Source of the DNA: Desulfuromusa sp.
GTDB taxonomy: Bacteria > Desulfobacterota > Desulfuromonadia > Desulfuromonadales > Geopsychrobacteraceae
Assembly (NCBI GenBank): GCA_016744595.1
Contig: JADGEB010000013.1
Location: 1 to 64,000 of the forward strand
Length of the DNA: 64,000 bases
Direction: 5' to 3'
Below, piece after piece: positions 17,047 through 26,351 of this stretch (position 1 is its first letter; each line of letters opens with the position of its first letter). The notes beneath the pieces are model-generated. The model had not been told where the DNA came from, did no database searches, and saw nothing but the letters and a program-made list of their open reading frames with translations. The position numbers were made by a program, and so were the translations under genes.

Positions 17047-18113
17047 AACTGGTGATTGAACGCCGGGAAATTTCTTCCGCCTTGCTCCGTTTCAGCGCAC
17101 CGATTGCATCAATTGGAATTGCGTTGTTTGTTGCTGGCTTTTTGTTACTTGCCAGTGGTGTCAGCCCTCTGGATGCCTACCGTGAAATTATCATAGAAGC
17201 GCTCGGCTCTGTTTATGGTTTGTCCGAAACTCTGGTCAAAACCACCCCGCTGATTTTTGCTGGACTAGGAGTCAGTCTGGCTTTCCGGATGCAGATCTGG
17301 AATATCGGTGCAGAAGGGCAAATTTATATTGGTGCCATGGGGGCGACCTGGGTGGCTCTTTTCTCTGGGATTCAAAACCACTGGATAATGATGACAGCAA
17401 TGTTTTTTGCGGCATTTTTCTGTGGAGGTATGTGGGCCGGAGTCGCAGGTTTTTTACGTGCGCGCTGGCAAGTCAATGAAGTTATTGTCACTTTGTTGAT
17501 GAATTATATCGCTATTCTCTGGGTTGATTACCTGATTTATGGTCCCTGGAAAGATCCAAAGGGGTTCAATTTTCCTTTAACAGCTCAATTCAGTGATACT
17601 GCCCGATTGGCCGAGTATTTTGATACCCGGATGCACAGTGGTTTTTTTCTCGCTCTATTTTGTGCTTTGGTTCTTTATCTGTTCATTGAACGAACTGTTT
17701 GGGGGTATGAAATAAAAGTCATTGGCAGCAATCAAAGGGCGGCAAAATATGCCGGGATGAATACCGGAATGGCAATCTTTTTTGTTCTGTTTCTCAGTGG
17801 CGCTATTGCTGGTATTGCCGGGTTCAGTGAAGTTGCAGGATTGCAGCATCGCCTGCAACATGGCATATCTCCAGGCTATGGCTATACGGCAATCATTATT
17901 GCCTGGTTGGCCAAGCGTAGTGCTATCGGGGTTGTTATCGTTTCTTTCCTGATGGGGGTGTTGCTGGTCGGTGGTGATAGTTTACAGCTTTTATGGCAAT
18001 TGCCTGTCGCTTTTGTGTACGCTTTTCAGGGGTTGATTCTATTTTTCCTTCTTGCCTCAGATTTTTTCATCATTTATCGGGTTAAGTTAATCAAGGGGGT
18101 TGTTCATGCTTGA
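17043..18113 (+). CDS. ABC importer permease (nucleoside/BMP type), first subunit
   Basis: A 356-residue membrane protein of the BPD_transp_2 (branched-chain amino acid/ribose/nucleoside) family, about eight to ten helices, corresponding to YufP/NupP. The typical GLGVSLAFRMQIWNIGAEGQ loop is the ATPase-coupling region, followed by NEVIVTLLMNYIA and a C-terminal YGYTAIIIAWLAK segment. The ATG overlaps the ATPase stop (ATGA). Together with the next gene it forms the heterodimeric channel of the importer. Confidence 0.92.
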   Translation: MKLVIERREISSALLRFSAPIASIGIALFVAGFLLLASGVSPLDAYREIIIEALGSVYGLSETLVKTTPLIFAGLGVSLAFRMQIWNIGAEGQIYIGAMGATWVALFSGIQNHWIMMTAMFFAAFFCGGMWAGVAGFLRARWQVNEVIVTLLMNYIAILWVDYLIYGPWKDPKGFNFPLTAQFSDTARLAEYFDTRMHSGFFLALFCALVLYLFIERTVWGYEIKVIGSNQRAAKYAGMNTGMAIFFVLFLSGAIAGIAGFSEVAGLQHRLQHGISPGYGYTAIIIAWLAKRSAIGVVIVSFLMGVLLVGGDSLQLLWQLPVAFVYAFQGLILFFLLASDFFIIYRVKLIKGVVHA

Positions 18114-19026
18114 GATATTACTTGATGCAACCGTACGAGCTGGAACCCCGATTTTGTTTGCCACCTTGGGTGCGATTATCAATGAACGTGCCGGGATTAT
18201 TAATCTTGGTATTGAAGGGCTGATGTTGATTGGTGCTTTAGCTGGGTTTTCTGGGACTTATCTCAGTGGTTCGCTTCTGATTGGGGTGCTGGCAGCTTTC
18301 TGTGCAACCTTTATTGCTGGAAGTATTCATGCCTTGATTACTGTTCAGTTGCGTGGCAATCAAATTGTCAGTGGACTCGCCTTGACGATGTTTGGGGTCG
18401 GGGTGACCGCACTGTTTGGTAAGGGAATGGTTGGTTTGACCATTGTTGGGTTTAAGCGAGTTGCAATTCCAGGATTAAGTCAACTTCCCATCGTTGGCAA
18501 AGCTTTTTTCAATCAAGATGTGTTGATCTATTTCAGCTTTCTGTTGGTTTTTCTGATCTGGTTCTTCTTTTATCGAACCCGCTGGGGATTGGGAGTTCGT
18601 AGTGTTGGAGAAAATCCTGCGGCAGCAGATACTTGTGGTTTTTCGGTCAGTAAATACCGATTTTTTGCGGTGACTGTTGGATCTGGCTTTGTTGGTATTG
18701 GCGGCGCCTACTTGAGCCTTGCAAGCACCCCGATGTGGATTGAGAATATGTCGGCAGGGCGTGGCTGGATTGCAGTGGCTTTGGTTATTTTTGCTGGATG
18801 GTCAAGTCCGCGAGCGATGTTGGGAGCCTATCTATTTGGTGGGATTACGGCAATGCAGTTACGCTTTCAGGCGATGGGAACAACGATTAGTGCACATATT
18901 CTGCAGATGTTACCCTACTTTTTCACGATTCTGGTTTTGGTTATTTCTACTCAGCGATTACAAAAAGGAGCCAGTCAGCAACCGGAAGGGTTGGGTCTGC
19001 CCTATGATCGGGAGGATCGAAAATGA
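18106..19026 (+). CDS. ABC importer permease (nucleoside/BMP type), second subunit
   Basis: A 306-residue membrane protein corresponding to YufQ/NupQ, with the family coupling motif INERAGIINLGIEGLMLIGA near the N-terminus and a GVRSVGENPAAADTCG loop in the middle. I prefer the ATG at 18106, six bases after AAGGGGG, over an in-frame TTG at 18100. Its first 8 bases overlap the end of the first permease gene and its last 4 overlap xpt, so the operon is translationally coupled throughout. Confidence 0.92.
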   Translation: MLEILLDATVRAGTPILFATLGAIINERAGIINLGIEGLMLIGALAGFSGTYLSGSLLIGVLAAFCATFIAGSIHALITVQLRGNQIVSGLALTMFGVGVTALFGKGMVGLTIVGFKRVAIPGLSQLPIVGKAFFNQDVLIYFSFLLVFLIWFFFYRTRWGLGVRSVGENPAAADTCGFSVSKYRFFAVTVGSGFVGIGGAYLSLASTPMWIENMSAGRGWIAVALVIFAGWSSPRAMLGAYLFGGITAMQLRFQAMGTTISAHILQMLPYFFTILVLVISTQRLQKGASQQPEGLGLPYDREDRK

Positions 19027-19559
19027 GTGCTGCTGAGGTTTTGCTGGAGCGTATTCATCAGGATGGCGAGATAAAGGGGCAGATCGTCAAAGTTGATCAG
19101 TTTCTCAATCATATGGTCGATCCGGTTTTGGTTCACCTGCTGGGTGATGATATCGCTGCTCGTTTTTCTAATTCCTCAATCACCAAGATTCTCACGGCAG
19201 AAACCAGCGGCATCATGTTGGCTCAAGCCGTTGCTTTAAAACTGGAAGTTCCATTTGTCTACGCTAAAAAGAAGCGACCCATCACCATGCCCGAATATTT
19301 TGCAGCTGCCAGTTATTCTTTTACTAAGCAGGAATCGACCACGTTGTATGTTTCCAGAGAAGTCTTGGATCAAGAAGATCAAGTTTTGTTTGTCGATGAT
19401 TTTTTTGCTAAAGGGTCAACCCTGAAAGCGATTGAAGAAATCCTCTCCCAAGCTGGAGCAACTCTTGTGGGGGCTGCTGTGATCATCAATAAATCGCAGC
19501 GGCGGGATATTGAAGCTATTCTGACCTTGGATGATTTGCATGCTACCGTTTCAAATTAA
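19023..19559 (+). CDS. xpt: xanthine phosphoribosyltransferase
   Basis: A 178-residue type-I phosphoribosyltransferase converting xanthine (and often hypoxanthine or guanine) with PRPP to the nucleotide. It follows the Bacillus Xpt pattern: KVDQFLNHMVDPVL near the N-terminus, ITKILTAETSGI, the SYSFTKQEST loop and the PRPP motif VLFVDDFFAKGST. It overlaps the second permease gene by 4 bases. The gene at the end of a purine importer operon indicates import followed by immediate trapping as a nucleotide. A few residues shorter at the C-terminus than the Bacillus enzyme. Confidence 0.92.
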   Translation: MSAAEVLLERIHQDGEIKGQIVKVDQFLNHMVDPVLVHLLGDDIAARFSNSSITKILTAETSGIMLAQAVALKLEVPFVYAKKKRPITMPEYFAAASYSFTKQESTTLYVSREVLDQEDQVLFVDDFFAKGSTLKAIEEILSQAGATLVGAAVIINKSQRRDIEAILTLDDLHATVSN

Positions 19560-19594
19560 GTGATGCCCTCTCTTGTTACGGAGAGACAAGGCTA

Positions 19595-20350
19595 TTATTG
19601 ATTCATCCAACGACTCATATTATCAACCAACTTTTCATTCTCCCCTTTGAAGAAATTATTTTGGAACATTGCATCATCGGCAAAGACAGCAAATTGTCCT
19701 TTACCCATCGTACCGGCGACAACAAGTCCAAATTCCTGAACGGCATCTTTTGCTGAAAGAGAATTGTCTCGATTAAGATCGACCCAAGCAGTGGGGCTGG
19801 TGCTGGCAATAATCTGCACTCCATCACGTAGAGGGAGTAGTGGCCAGCTGCCGTACAATGAAAGGTGTGATAGCCCTTTAGTTAAGGGATGCTCTTTCAG
19901 TGTTGTGGTTTTGAAATTGAGGGGCTGGTCGTTGATGACTTGTTTTTTTTCATGTTCCCGGACAACCCCGTTTGCTGAGGCGACTCCAAGGGTTTCTAGT
20001 AATGGAATAAGTGGGGTAGCAATATGCAACATAACAACAAGATTCCCGCCTTGTTCAACAAACCCTTTGACTGCCTCAATTTCGCTTTTCTGAAGAGGGT
20101 GGAAGGCTCCTGATATGACCAAGGCCTTGACGTTTGTCAGTGTTTGCGAAGTCAGCAGTGTATCCGTTGAGTCGACCTGCCAGCCACTGTTGCGAAATTT
20201 AGCAGCGAATTGACTGAGTTGTAATGGTCCACTCTTTTCAACTGTAAAAGCTTGTTTGTGTCCTTGGTCGAAAAGAACTCGCGGTGTTGAAGCTAAACTG
20301 ATGTTACAAAATAACAGAGAAAGTAGTAATAACGACAGGATCATACGCAT
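19595..20350 (-). CDS. exported DUF4350-like protein
   Basis: A 251-residue protein with a clear signal peptide (LLLLSLLFCNISLAS). The mature part resembles DUF4350/GATase-like domains: LFDQGHKQAF, an ALVISGAF turn, EIEAVKGFVEQGGNLVVML and, near the end, GKGQFAVFADDAMFQN. Such proteins look like periplasmic class-I amidotransferase folds without the catalytic cysteine and have no assigned function. GAGG eight bases before the ATG supports the start at 20350. It converges with xpt across a 35-base gap without a convincing terminator. Confidence 0.75.
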   Translation of the reverse strand: MRMILSLLLLSLLFCNISLASTPRVLFDQGHKQAFTVEKSGPLQLSQFAAKFRNSGWQVDSTDTLLTSQTLTNVKALVISGAFHPLQKSEIEAVKGFVEQGGNLVVMLHIATPLIPLLETLGVASANGVVREHEKKQVINDQPLNFKTTTLKEHPLTKGLSHLSLYGSWPLLPLRDGVQIIASTSPTAWVDLNRDNSLSAKDAVQEFGLVVAGTMGKGQFAVFADDAMFQNNFFKGENEKLVDNMSRWMNQ

Positions 20351-20500
20351 GTAAATAGCCTCACAGAATTGGTGTTGAAAGGGGTTTAACTGTTAGTCTG
20401 AAGGTGGCATTTGCCAAAAAAATGGTTATACCAAAATGATTTGAAGATTGTAGCATATCTACAATTTTTTTTGCTCGGATGTTGTGCCAACCAACTCATT

Positions 20501-20893
20501 TTATGGGTTTTCGCAAGAGTTATTAAGCCTTGTTTGAGGAAGGCTGCGGGTTGCAATGACTGCTACCCCTGTTTTTGCAACATTTTCCATAATCACTTGT
20601 CCCAGCTGAACGGGAGCTTCCACCTCAACACCATGCAAAGCTCTGACAACGTGGGCGACTTTATCCTTCGGTACTGCTGCGACGGTTTTGACTGGAAGTC
20701 GAGGCCAAAGACCAGAATGACAGGCGACAGTTGTTGTAACTACCCTTTGAGGATTAGTGAATTCTTGCCTGGCATAGGTTTCTCCATTTTTACACCCGTT
20801 CCCGGTAATTTGCAGAATTTCCCCATTGTCAATTGTGAGCTCCAATTGACAGCTCATCGGACAGCTAATACAGGTGAGATTCTTTTTTATCAT
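20501..20893 (-). CDS. DUF1667 protein, partner of GlpA-like oxidoreductases
   Basis: A 130-residue protein with an N-terminal cysteine cluster (CISCPMSC and a further GCKNGETYA Cys) that probably binds a metal or iron-sulfur cluster, followed by RVVTTTV and a PVKT-KVAHVV-like domain. DUF1667 genes are regularly found directly after GlpA-like and FAD/NAD oxidoreductase genes, as here, and are thought to be a third subunit. The ATG overlaps the upstream stop as TAATG, so translation is coupled. Its exact role is undetermined. Confidence 0.85.
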   Translation of the reverse strand: MIKKNLTCISCPMSCQLELTIDNGEILQITGNGCKNGETYARQEFTNPQRVVTTTVACHSGLWPRLPVKTVAAVPKDKVAHVVRALHGVEVEAPVQLGQVIMENVAKTGVAVIATRSLPQTRLNNSCENP

Positions 20894-22152
20894 TATTCAG
20901 CCTCCCCAGATGACACTTCAATCCTCAGCCTTTCACCAAAAAAATGGTCTAGAATCTTGGGAGGGAGAGTCAGTTTGACCATTTCTGAGGGGATTAATCT
21001 TTTGAATTTTTTTTCGTATCGATCTCCAATTGACAAGGTGGCGTTTTTTACTGGTTGTTTGACACGCAGATAAATTATTTGTTCTCTGTCAGAAGAAAGG
21101 GAGTGGGGGACACAGGATGCGATATTCTCTCCAGGATAAAGAGCAATATTATCACCGGGACGACGCATTCCAAGTGCGAGCTCTGCTGCAAATCGGCCGG
21201 CACGTAGAGATTCTTCTGAAACAAAATCGACAATGTCATGCACGTGAAGAACATTGCCGCAGGCAAAAACTCCGGGTAAAGATGTTTCCATGGTGCTGTT
21301 GACCTGAGGACCACCGGTTGATGGATCCATTTTTATGCGGAGTCTGGCTGAAAGTTCATTTTCTGGAATCAGGCCAATGGAAAAGAGCAGAGTGTCACAT
21401 TTGACATCCCATGATTGATTGAGATTGGGAACATATTGAGTTGTGACCGGTGCAATCGTCAGGTGTTCCACACGCTTTCGTCCATGAATAAAAGCGACCG
21501 TGGTTGAAAGGTGCAGCGGGATATCAAAATCATCCAGACATTGAACTTTGTTTCTGCTCAACCCACTTGAATAAGGATGTAGTTCAAAAACACCAACAAC
21601 CTGACATCCTTCCAGAACCAGTCGGCGTGCCATGATCATCCCTATATCTCCCGATCCGAGGATTGCAACCCGTCGACCGGGGAGAACTCCTTTCATATTG
21701 ACCATCTTTTGTGCCAGTCCTGCTGTCATGACTCCGGCAGGTCTGAATCCAGGTGTCCGAATAGCTCCACGGGTTCTTTCACGGCAACCCATGGCCAGAA
21801 CCACGGCTTTGGCTTGCAGATTCAAATATCCATGGTTTCTGCTGATAACTTCGAGCTTTAAATCTGGGGTAATATTGAGTACGTAAGAATCGGTGAGGAG
21901 TTCAATTTTGCTTGATAGAACTTGTTGGCTGAATCGTTCCGCATATTCAGGGCCTGTCAACTCTTCTTTGAAATAGTGTAATCCAAAGCCACTGTGGATA
22001 CATTGGTTAAGGATCCCGCCGGTTTCAACTTCACGGTCAATAATCAGAACGTGTTCTGCTCCGGCCTCACGTGCACCGAGTGCCGCAGCAAGTCCGGCTG
22101 GACCTCCGCCAATGATGACCACAGCATAGTTTTTCTGCAATTGATTTTTCAT
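20893..22152 (-). CDS. FAD/NAD(P)-dependent oxidoreductase (GlpA-operon partner)
   Basis: A 419-residue flavoprotein with an N-terminal FAD fold (VVIIGGGPAGLAAALGA), the family motif VLAMGCRERTRGA, a second nucleotide-binding fold (RVAILGSGDIGMIMARRL) and a GVFACGNVLHVHD segment closing the FAD site. It is the usual second gene of the GlpA-like/oxidoreductase/DUF1667 set and probably passes electrons between the flavoenzyme and NAD(P) or a carrier. GAGGATC precedes its ATG, which overlaps the upstream stop codon as ATGA. Confidence 0.9.
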   Translation of the reverse strand: MKNQLQKNYAVVIIGGGPAGLAAALGAREAGAEHVLIIDREVETGGILNQCIHSGFGLHYFKEELTGPEYAERFSQQVLSSKIELLTDSYVLNITPDLKLEVISRNHGYLNLQAKAVVLAMGCRERTRGAIRTPGFRPAGVMTAGLAQKMVNMKGVLPGRRVAILGSGDIGMIMARRLVLEGCQVVGVFELHPYSSGLSRNKVQCLDDFDIPLHLSTTVAFIHGRKRVEHLTIAPVTTQYVPNLNQSWDVKCDTLLFSIGLIPENELSARLRIKMDPSTGGPQVNSTMETSLPGVFACGNVLHVHDIVDFVSEESLRAGRFAAELALGMRRPGDNIALYPGENIASCVPHSLSSDREQIIYLRVKQPVKNATLSIGDRYEKKFKRLIPSEMVKLTLPPKILDHFFGERLRIEVSSGEAE

Positions 22153-23594
22153 CTGTGATCCTCTATGGGAATGATATCATGGCGTGGGATGCAAATCTCT
22201 GAGCCTGACCCGCGTTTGGTGATTTCAGTCAGGGGAACCCCTGATTCCTGAGCAAGAAGATCCATAATCCGCGTTGTGCAGAACCCTCCCTGACAGCGCC
22301 CCATTCCAGCTCGAACCCGAAATTTTACTCCGTCAAGGGTGCGTGCACCATGCTTGATTGCGTAAAGAACTTCGGCTTCTGTCACTAATTCACAGCGGCA
22401 GACAATTCGGCTATATGCCGGGTCTTCACCGATAGCTGCTTCACGTTCTTCGGGTGACATTGCAGCAAAATGGGGAGGACCATCAATATTTGCCTTCCAG
22501 ATCTGTTTTCTCACTAGAGACAGTCCGTTGTCTCGGAGTATTTCGGTGACGTATATCGCAATTGCTGGTGCTGCGGTCAGCCCCGGAGATTGAATCCCGA
22601 CAATATTGTAGAAATTTATGACAGGTGATAACTCGATAATAAAATCGTTGTTTTCCGATACAGCTCGCAACCCGGCGAATTCGGTAATTGTGTCTCGTTC
22701 AGAGATCGACGGGCACGATTTAAGAACCGCTGCGAAGACTTTATCTGCTCCGGAATAGCTGGTCGACAGGTCTTCACGATTATCGATGTCTTCTGCCGTG
22801 GGACCAACCATGATTGGACCATCGACTGTCGGAATGATGAGAACACCTTTGCTGGTTGTTGAGGGGGGTGGAAAAATTAGATGGGTGACAATTCCCTGAA
22901 GACGTCTGTCGAGGAGGTATTCTTCTCCTTTGCGAGGTGAAATTGAAAAATTATTCGCCTCGACCATTGCTGCGATACAGTCGGCAAATAAACCCGCAGC
23001 ATTCAAAATGATGCGGGTTGTGAAATTTTTCTGTGGTGTTTCAAGGGAAAAGTTGTTCTTTCCCTTCTTGATAGATAGCACGGGGTGGTTGCAGAAAAGT
23101 TCAAGTCCATTTTGTCTGGCACATTCAATCAGACCAAAACAGGCTTCATAAGGGTTGATAACGGCAGCTGTCGGAGCGTGGAGAGCTTTAAGTATGGTAT
23201 GGCTGAGATTGGGTTCCTCTTTTCGTATCCGTTTTTGTCCCCAGATTTCAAGGCCGGTCACACCTCTGGCATCCCCTTGCTTTTTCAAGTCTTCCAAATA
23301 TTGCAAATCCTCATGCTTATGAGCAATGAGTAATTCACCAATCTGTTTAAAGCCGAACTTCAACTCTTGGGCAAGATCAGCCCATTGTTGGTTTCCAGAC
23401 CATTCAAATTGTCCTTTCAAGGTGTCGGGCGGGGAATGGTGTCCCGCATGGATAATTCCCGAGTTGGTTTTGCTGGTTCCAAAGCCGACCTCAACTTCTT
23501 TTTCAAGGAGGGCAAGACGTAGATTATAGCGAGATAACTCACGAGCCAGTGCACATCCAACGATTCCACCACCGATGATGATGACGTCATACAT
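22149..23594 (-). CDS. GlpA-like FAD-dependent glycerol-3-phosphate dehydrogenase
   Basis: About 481 residues. A DAO-type FAD domain (VIIIGGGIVGCALARELSRY, then SGIIHAGHH) is followed by a C-terminal BFD-like [2Fe-2S] domain with four cysteines (CRCE and CQGGFC). This matches anaerobic GlpA-type enzymes that oxidise glycerol 3-phosphate, although 2-hydroxyglutarate-type oxidases share the first domain. I place the start at ATG 23594 (GGAG nine bases upstream) rather than 23618, since the FAD motif normally begins within a few residues. No glycerol kinase or facilitator gene is nearby, so the substrate is inferred from architecture only. Confidence 0.85.
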   Translation of the reverse strand: MYDVIIIGGGIVGCALARELSRYNLRLALLEKEVEVGFGTSKTNSGIIHAGHHSPPDTLKGQFEWSGNQQWADLAQELKFGFKQIGELLIAHKHEDLQYLEDLKKQGDARGVTGLEIWGQKRIRKEEPNLSHTILKALHAPTAAVINPYEACFGLIECARQNGLELFCNHPVLSIKKGKNNFSLETPQKNFTTRIILNAAGLFADCIAAMVEANNFSISPRKGEEYLLDRRLQGIVTHLIFPPPSTTSKGVLIIPTVDGPIMVGPTAEDIDNREDLSTSYSGADKVFAAVLKSCPSISERDTITEFAGLRAVSENNDFIIELSPVINFYNIVGIQSPGLTAAPAIAIYVTEILRDNGLSLVRKQIWKANIDGPPHFAAMSPEEREAAIGEDPAYSRIVCRCELVTEAEVLYAIKHGARTLDGVKFRVRAGMGRCQGGFCTTRIMDLLAQESGVPLTEITKRGSGSEICIPRHDIIPIEDHR

Positions 23595-23743
23595 TTCTTG
23601 CGATCTCCGTGAATTCAAGTGTTTTGATGGGGTGAAAAATATGAGCCATAACTATAGTTAATCACCAATTATCCGGAAAACAAGTGGATAATTCGGGAGT
23701 CACGGAAGGTGTGATGTTCTGGAGGTGAGAGGTGAAATGAGCT

Positions 23744-23784
23744 GCGGTAGATATTGAAGGTATTTTTGAGCTAATATCTACCGC
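23744..23784. repeat. 12-bp inverted repeat between osmC and glpA-like operon
   Basis: GCGGTAGATATT (23744-23755) and its exact reverse complement (23773-23784) flank a 17-base loop. It sits between the osmC stop and the GlpA-like start on the reverse strand. Without a T-tract it could be a weak terminator for osmC or an operator for the downstream operon. Confidence 0.45.
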
Positions 23785-23820
23785 TAGCAGTTTGTCGGGC
23801 TATTAATGAACTGGCTACTT

Positions 23821-24213
23821 CTATTCTGTGATGAGCTCAAATTCTGGTGGATCTGCAATTGCTTTTTTGACCGAACACATTCCGGCGGCGCGAATAATGG
23901 CTTTTTGGTACTTTTGCGGGAAACCGTCAGGAAGTTGGATAGCCATTTTTACTTTTTCCAGGCGGCGTGTTTCTGGATTACGTTCAATATCCAAAGACAT
24001 GGTCATCCCTTCTGTGGAGATTTCACGCTGGCGGCAGAAGCTTTGTGCATAAAAACCGGCACAGGTGACGATGGAGGATAAAAACAACATGTAGGGTTCC
24101 GGGGCACTTCCCATTCCCCCCTCATCTGTTGGCTGGTCAGTTGCAACTTCGAAATTTTCAAAATTTGCTGTGACCTTTGTTCCACCAGGAAAAGTAACTT
24201 TAATCATTGACAT
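23821..24213 (-). CDS. OsmC-family protein
   Basis: A 130-residue OsmC/Ohr-fold protein. Two reactive cysteines occur in the usual places (SSIVTCAGFYAQSFC and GMCSVKKA), the first on the buried helix and the second in the later loop, the layout of thiol-dependent peroxide-reducing members. It belongs with the YhfA/general OsmC group rather than Ohr; its natural substrate is unknown. GAGGAG before the ATG supports the start. It lies 35 bases after the helicase gene stop on the same strand but is read upstream of the GlpA-like operon. Confidence 0.85.
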   Translation of the reverse strand: MSMIKVTFPGGTKVTANFENFEVATDQPTDEGGMGSAPEPYMLFLSSIVTCAGFYAQSFCRQREISTEGMTMSLDIERNPETRRLEKVKMAIQLPDGFPQKYQKAIIRAAGMCSVKKAIADPPEFELITE

Positions 24214-24248
24214 AATTTTTCTCCTCTTTGTATTTCTTTTTCAATCAA

Positions 24249-26288
24249 TTAATCGCCGAACATCTGACCGATATTATCGAAAAAGCTGTTGGCACTTGCT
24301 GCTTCCTCATCTGGATTACTGCTACGTGGTTTCTCCCCCGTGGATTTCTGCAGCAAATCCTCTGGAATTTCACTAAGGAAGCGACTTGCTTCGCGTTGTT
24401 CAAGTTTTCCGTATTTGCGCCGCTGTTGAGCTCCCAGGAGAAATAGCTGTTGTTTCGCTCTGGTTATTCCGACGTAGCAGAGACGTCGTTCTTCATCAAT
24501 ATCAAAGGTTTCATAGATCGATTTTTTATGCGGTAGAAAACCCTCTTCCATCCCAGTTAGAAAGACAACTGGAAATTCAAGGCCTTTGCTTGAATGTAAA
24601 CTCATCAAGGTCACGGCATCAAGTTTCAGCTTGCTCTCTTTGTCGTTTTTTCCGAGGTTCTCATCATCAAATAGAGAAATTCTGTCCAAAAAACCAGCAA
24701 GATCCGGTTGCGGGGTTCGTTCCAGATAGACTGACATGCTGTTCAACAACTCTTCCTGATTCTCTACCCGACGTTTGGCAACCTGAGGATCTTTTTCTTG
24801 CCGATAGATCTCAGCAGCCAATTTAAGCTCAATCAAGAATTCCTGAAGGGTTTCGAGTAGCCGGAGTGGTTGCTTAAAGTGTTTTCGGTAGCGCTGGATC
24901 AGGTCGACAAATGAGCCACATGCCGTTGCGGTTCGATCATTCATCTCGGGAACTTGATTAACCTGTTGCAGGACATTCCAGAGAGAAATATTTTTATCAG
25001 ATGAATAGCGGATAATTCGGTCAATACTGCTTTCGCCAATGCCACGCTTAGGGTAATTGAGTATTCGCAGCAAGTTAACCTCATCTGCCGGGTTCTGAAT
25101 CGTCTTCAGGTAGGCAACAACGTCTTTGATTTCTTTGCGATCAAAAAACTGCTGACCACCGATCAGAACATAAGGGATATTTTCGTAGCGCAGCTGTTCT
25201 TCAAAGGCACGTGACTGGCTATTAGTACGGTAGAGAATCGCAAAATCGCCGTAGTTGAGGTTGCGTCGATATTTTTCTGCATGGATTTTCTCCATGACTT
25301 GACGGGCTTCATCCTCGCCATCTTCACAAAGTAGATATTCGATTTTGGCTCCAGCACCACTATCGGTCCAGAGTACCTTTTCTTTTCGTTTCTGGTTGTT
25401 TTTTATGACAGCATTGGCAGCAGCAAGAATATTTCCGGTTGAGCGATAATTCTGCTCTAGTTTGATCACCTTGGTGTCAGGGAAGTCGTGTTCGAAATCG
25501 AGAATGTTAGCGATATCGGCACCGCGAAAAGCATAGATCGATTGATCATCATCACCAACGACGCACAAGTTGCTGTGACCACCTGCCAGTAATTTTAATA
25601 ATCGATATTGAACCGGGTTGGTATCCTGATACTCATCCACCATTTGATACTGAAAACGCTCACAATAGTGTTTTTGCAGATCAGGGTACTGTTCTAGAAG
25701 CTGTACCGTAAACATCAATAGATCATCAAAATCTACGGCGTTGAAAGCTTTAAGGGATTTCTGATAGCGTGGATAAATTGTGGCGACCAGAGATGAGATT
25801 GGGTCTCGGCCATCGGGCTGATACTGATCTGGAAATATCAGGTGGTTTTTTGCTGAACTAATTCGCCAGAGAACTTGATCGGCATCGGAGGAACCGTTTT
25901 CTGCACCAATTTCACGTAGTAAGTCTCGCACTAGACGTTGCTGGTCGGCGGCGGCATAGATGGAAAAATTCTTTTTGAATCCCAGCCGGTTGATATGGGT
26001 TTTGAGAATTCTGACACACAGGGAGTGAAAGGTTGCGATCACCATTCCTTTGGCAGAGCTTCGGCCTATCATTTCCTGCACCCGTTCAGCCATTTCTCGG
26101 GCTGCTTTGTTAGTAAATGTGACAGCAAGAATTTGTTCAGCGGGAACTCCCTGTTGTCTCAGGTGGGCGATACGGCAGGTAATAACCCGGGTTTTCCCAG
26201 ATCCGGCTCCGGCCAAAAGTAGCAGAGAACCTTTATTGTGGGTGACGGCTTCACGCTGTTGCGGGTTGAGACTGTTGAGATCGAACAT
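24249..26288 (-). CDS. UvrD/Rep-family ATP-dependent DNA helicase
   Basis: A 679-residue superfamily-1A helicase: motif I LAGAGSGKTRVI, motif Ia AVTFTNKAAREM, motif II VDEYQDTNPVQ, motif III VVGDDDQSIYAFRGAD, motif IV LEQNYRS, motif V LMSLHSSKGLEFPVVF and motif VI YVGITRAKQQL. Length and internal segments (ATFHSLCVRILK, SQSRAFEEQLR, FFDRKEIKDVVAYL) look closer to E. coli Rep than to UvrD, since it lacks the longer C-terminal tail of UvrD/PcrA. It would translocate 3' to 5' and assist replication past bound proteins or repair. Starts at ATG 26288. Confidence 0.92.
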   Translation of the reverse strand: MFDLNSLNPQQREAVTHNKGSLLLLAGAGSGKTRVITCRIAHLRQQGVPAEQILAVTFTNKAAREMAERVQEMIGRSSAKGMVIATFHSLCVRILKTHINRLGFKKNFSIYAAADQQRLVRDLLREIGAENGSSDADQVLWRISSAKNHLIFPDQYQPDGRDPISSLVATIYPRYQKSLKAFNAVDFDDLLMFTVQLLEQYPDLQKHYCERFQYQMVDEYQDTNPVQYRLLKLLAGGHSNLCVVGDDDQSIYAFRGADIANILDFEHDFPDTKVIKLEQNYRSTGNILAAANAVIKNNQKRKEKVLWTDSGAGAKIEYLLCEDGEDEARQVMEKIHAEKYRRNLNYGDFAILYRTNSQSRAFEEQLRYENIPYVLIGGQQFFDRKEIKDVVAYLKTIQNPADEVNLLRILNYPKRGIGESSIDRIIRYSSDKNISLWNVLQQVNQVPEMNDRTATACGSFVDLIQRYRKHFKQPLRLLETLQEFLIELKLAAEIYRQEKDPQVAKRRVENQEELLNSMSVYLERTPQPDLAGFLDRISLFDDENLGKNDKESKLKLDAVTLMSLHSSKGLEFPVVFLTGMEEGFLPHKKSIYETFDIDEERRLCYVGITRAKQQLFLLGAQQRRKYGKLEQREASRFLSEIPEDLLQKSTGEKPRSSNPDEEAASANSFFDNIGQMFGD

Positions 26289-26351
26289 TATTTATTCACA
26301 ATGACCTATATATGGTTGATTCAGGTTATTTCTTCTGCTAGGTTGCGCGCT

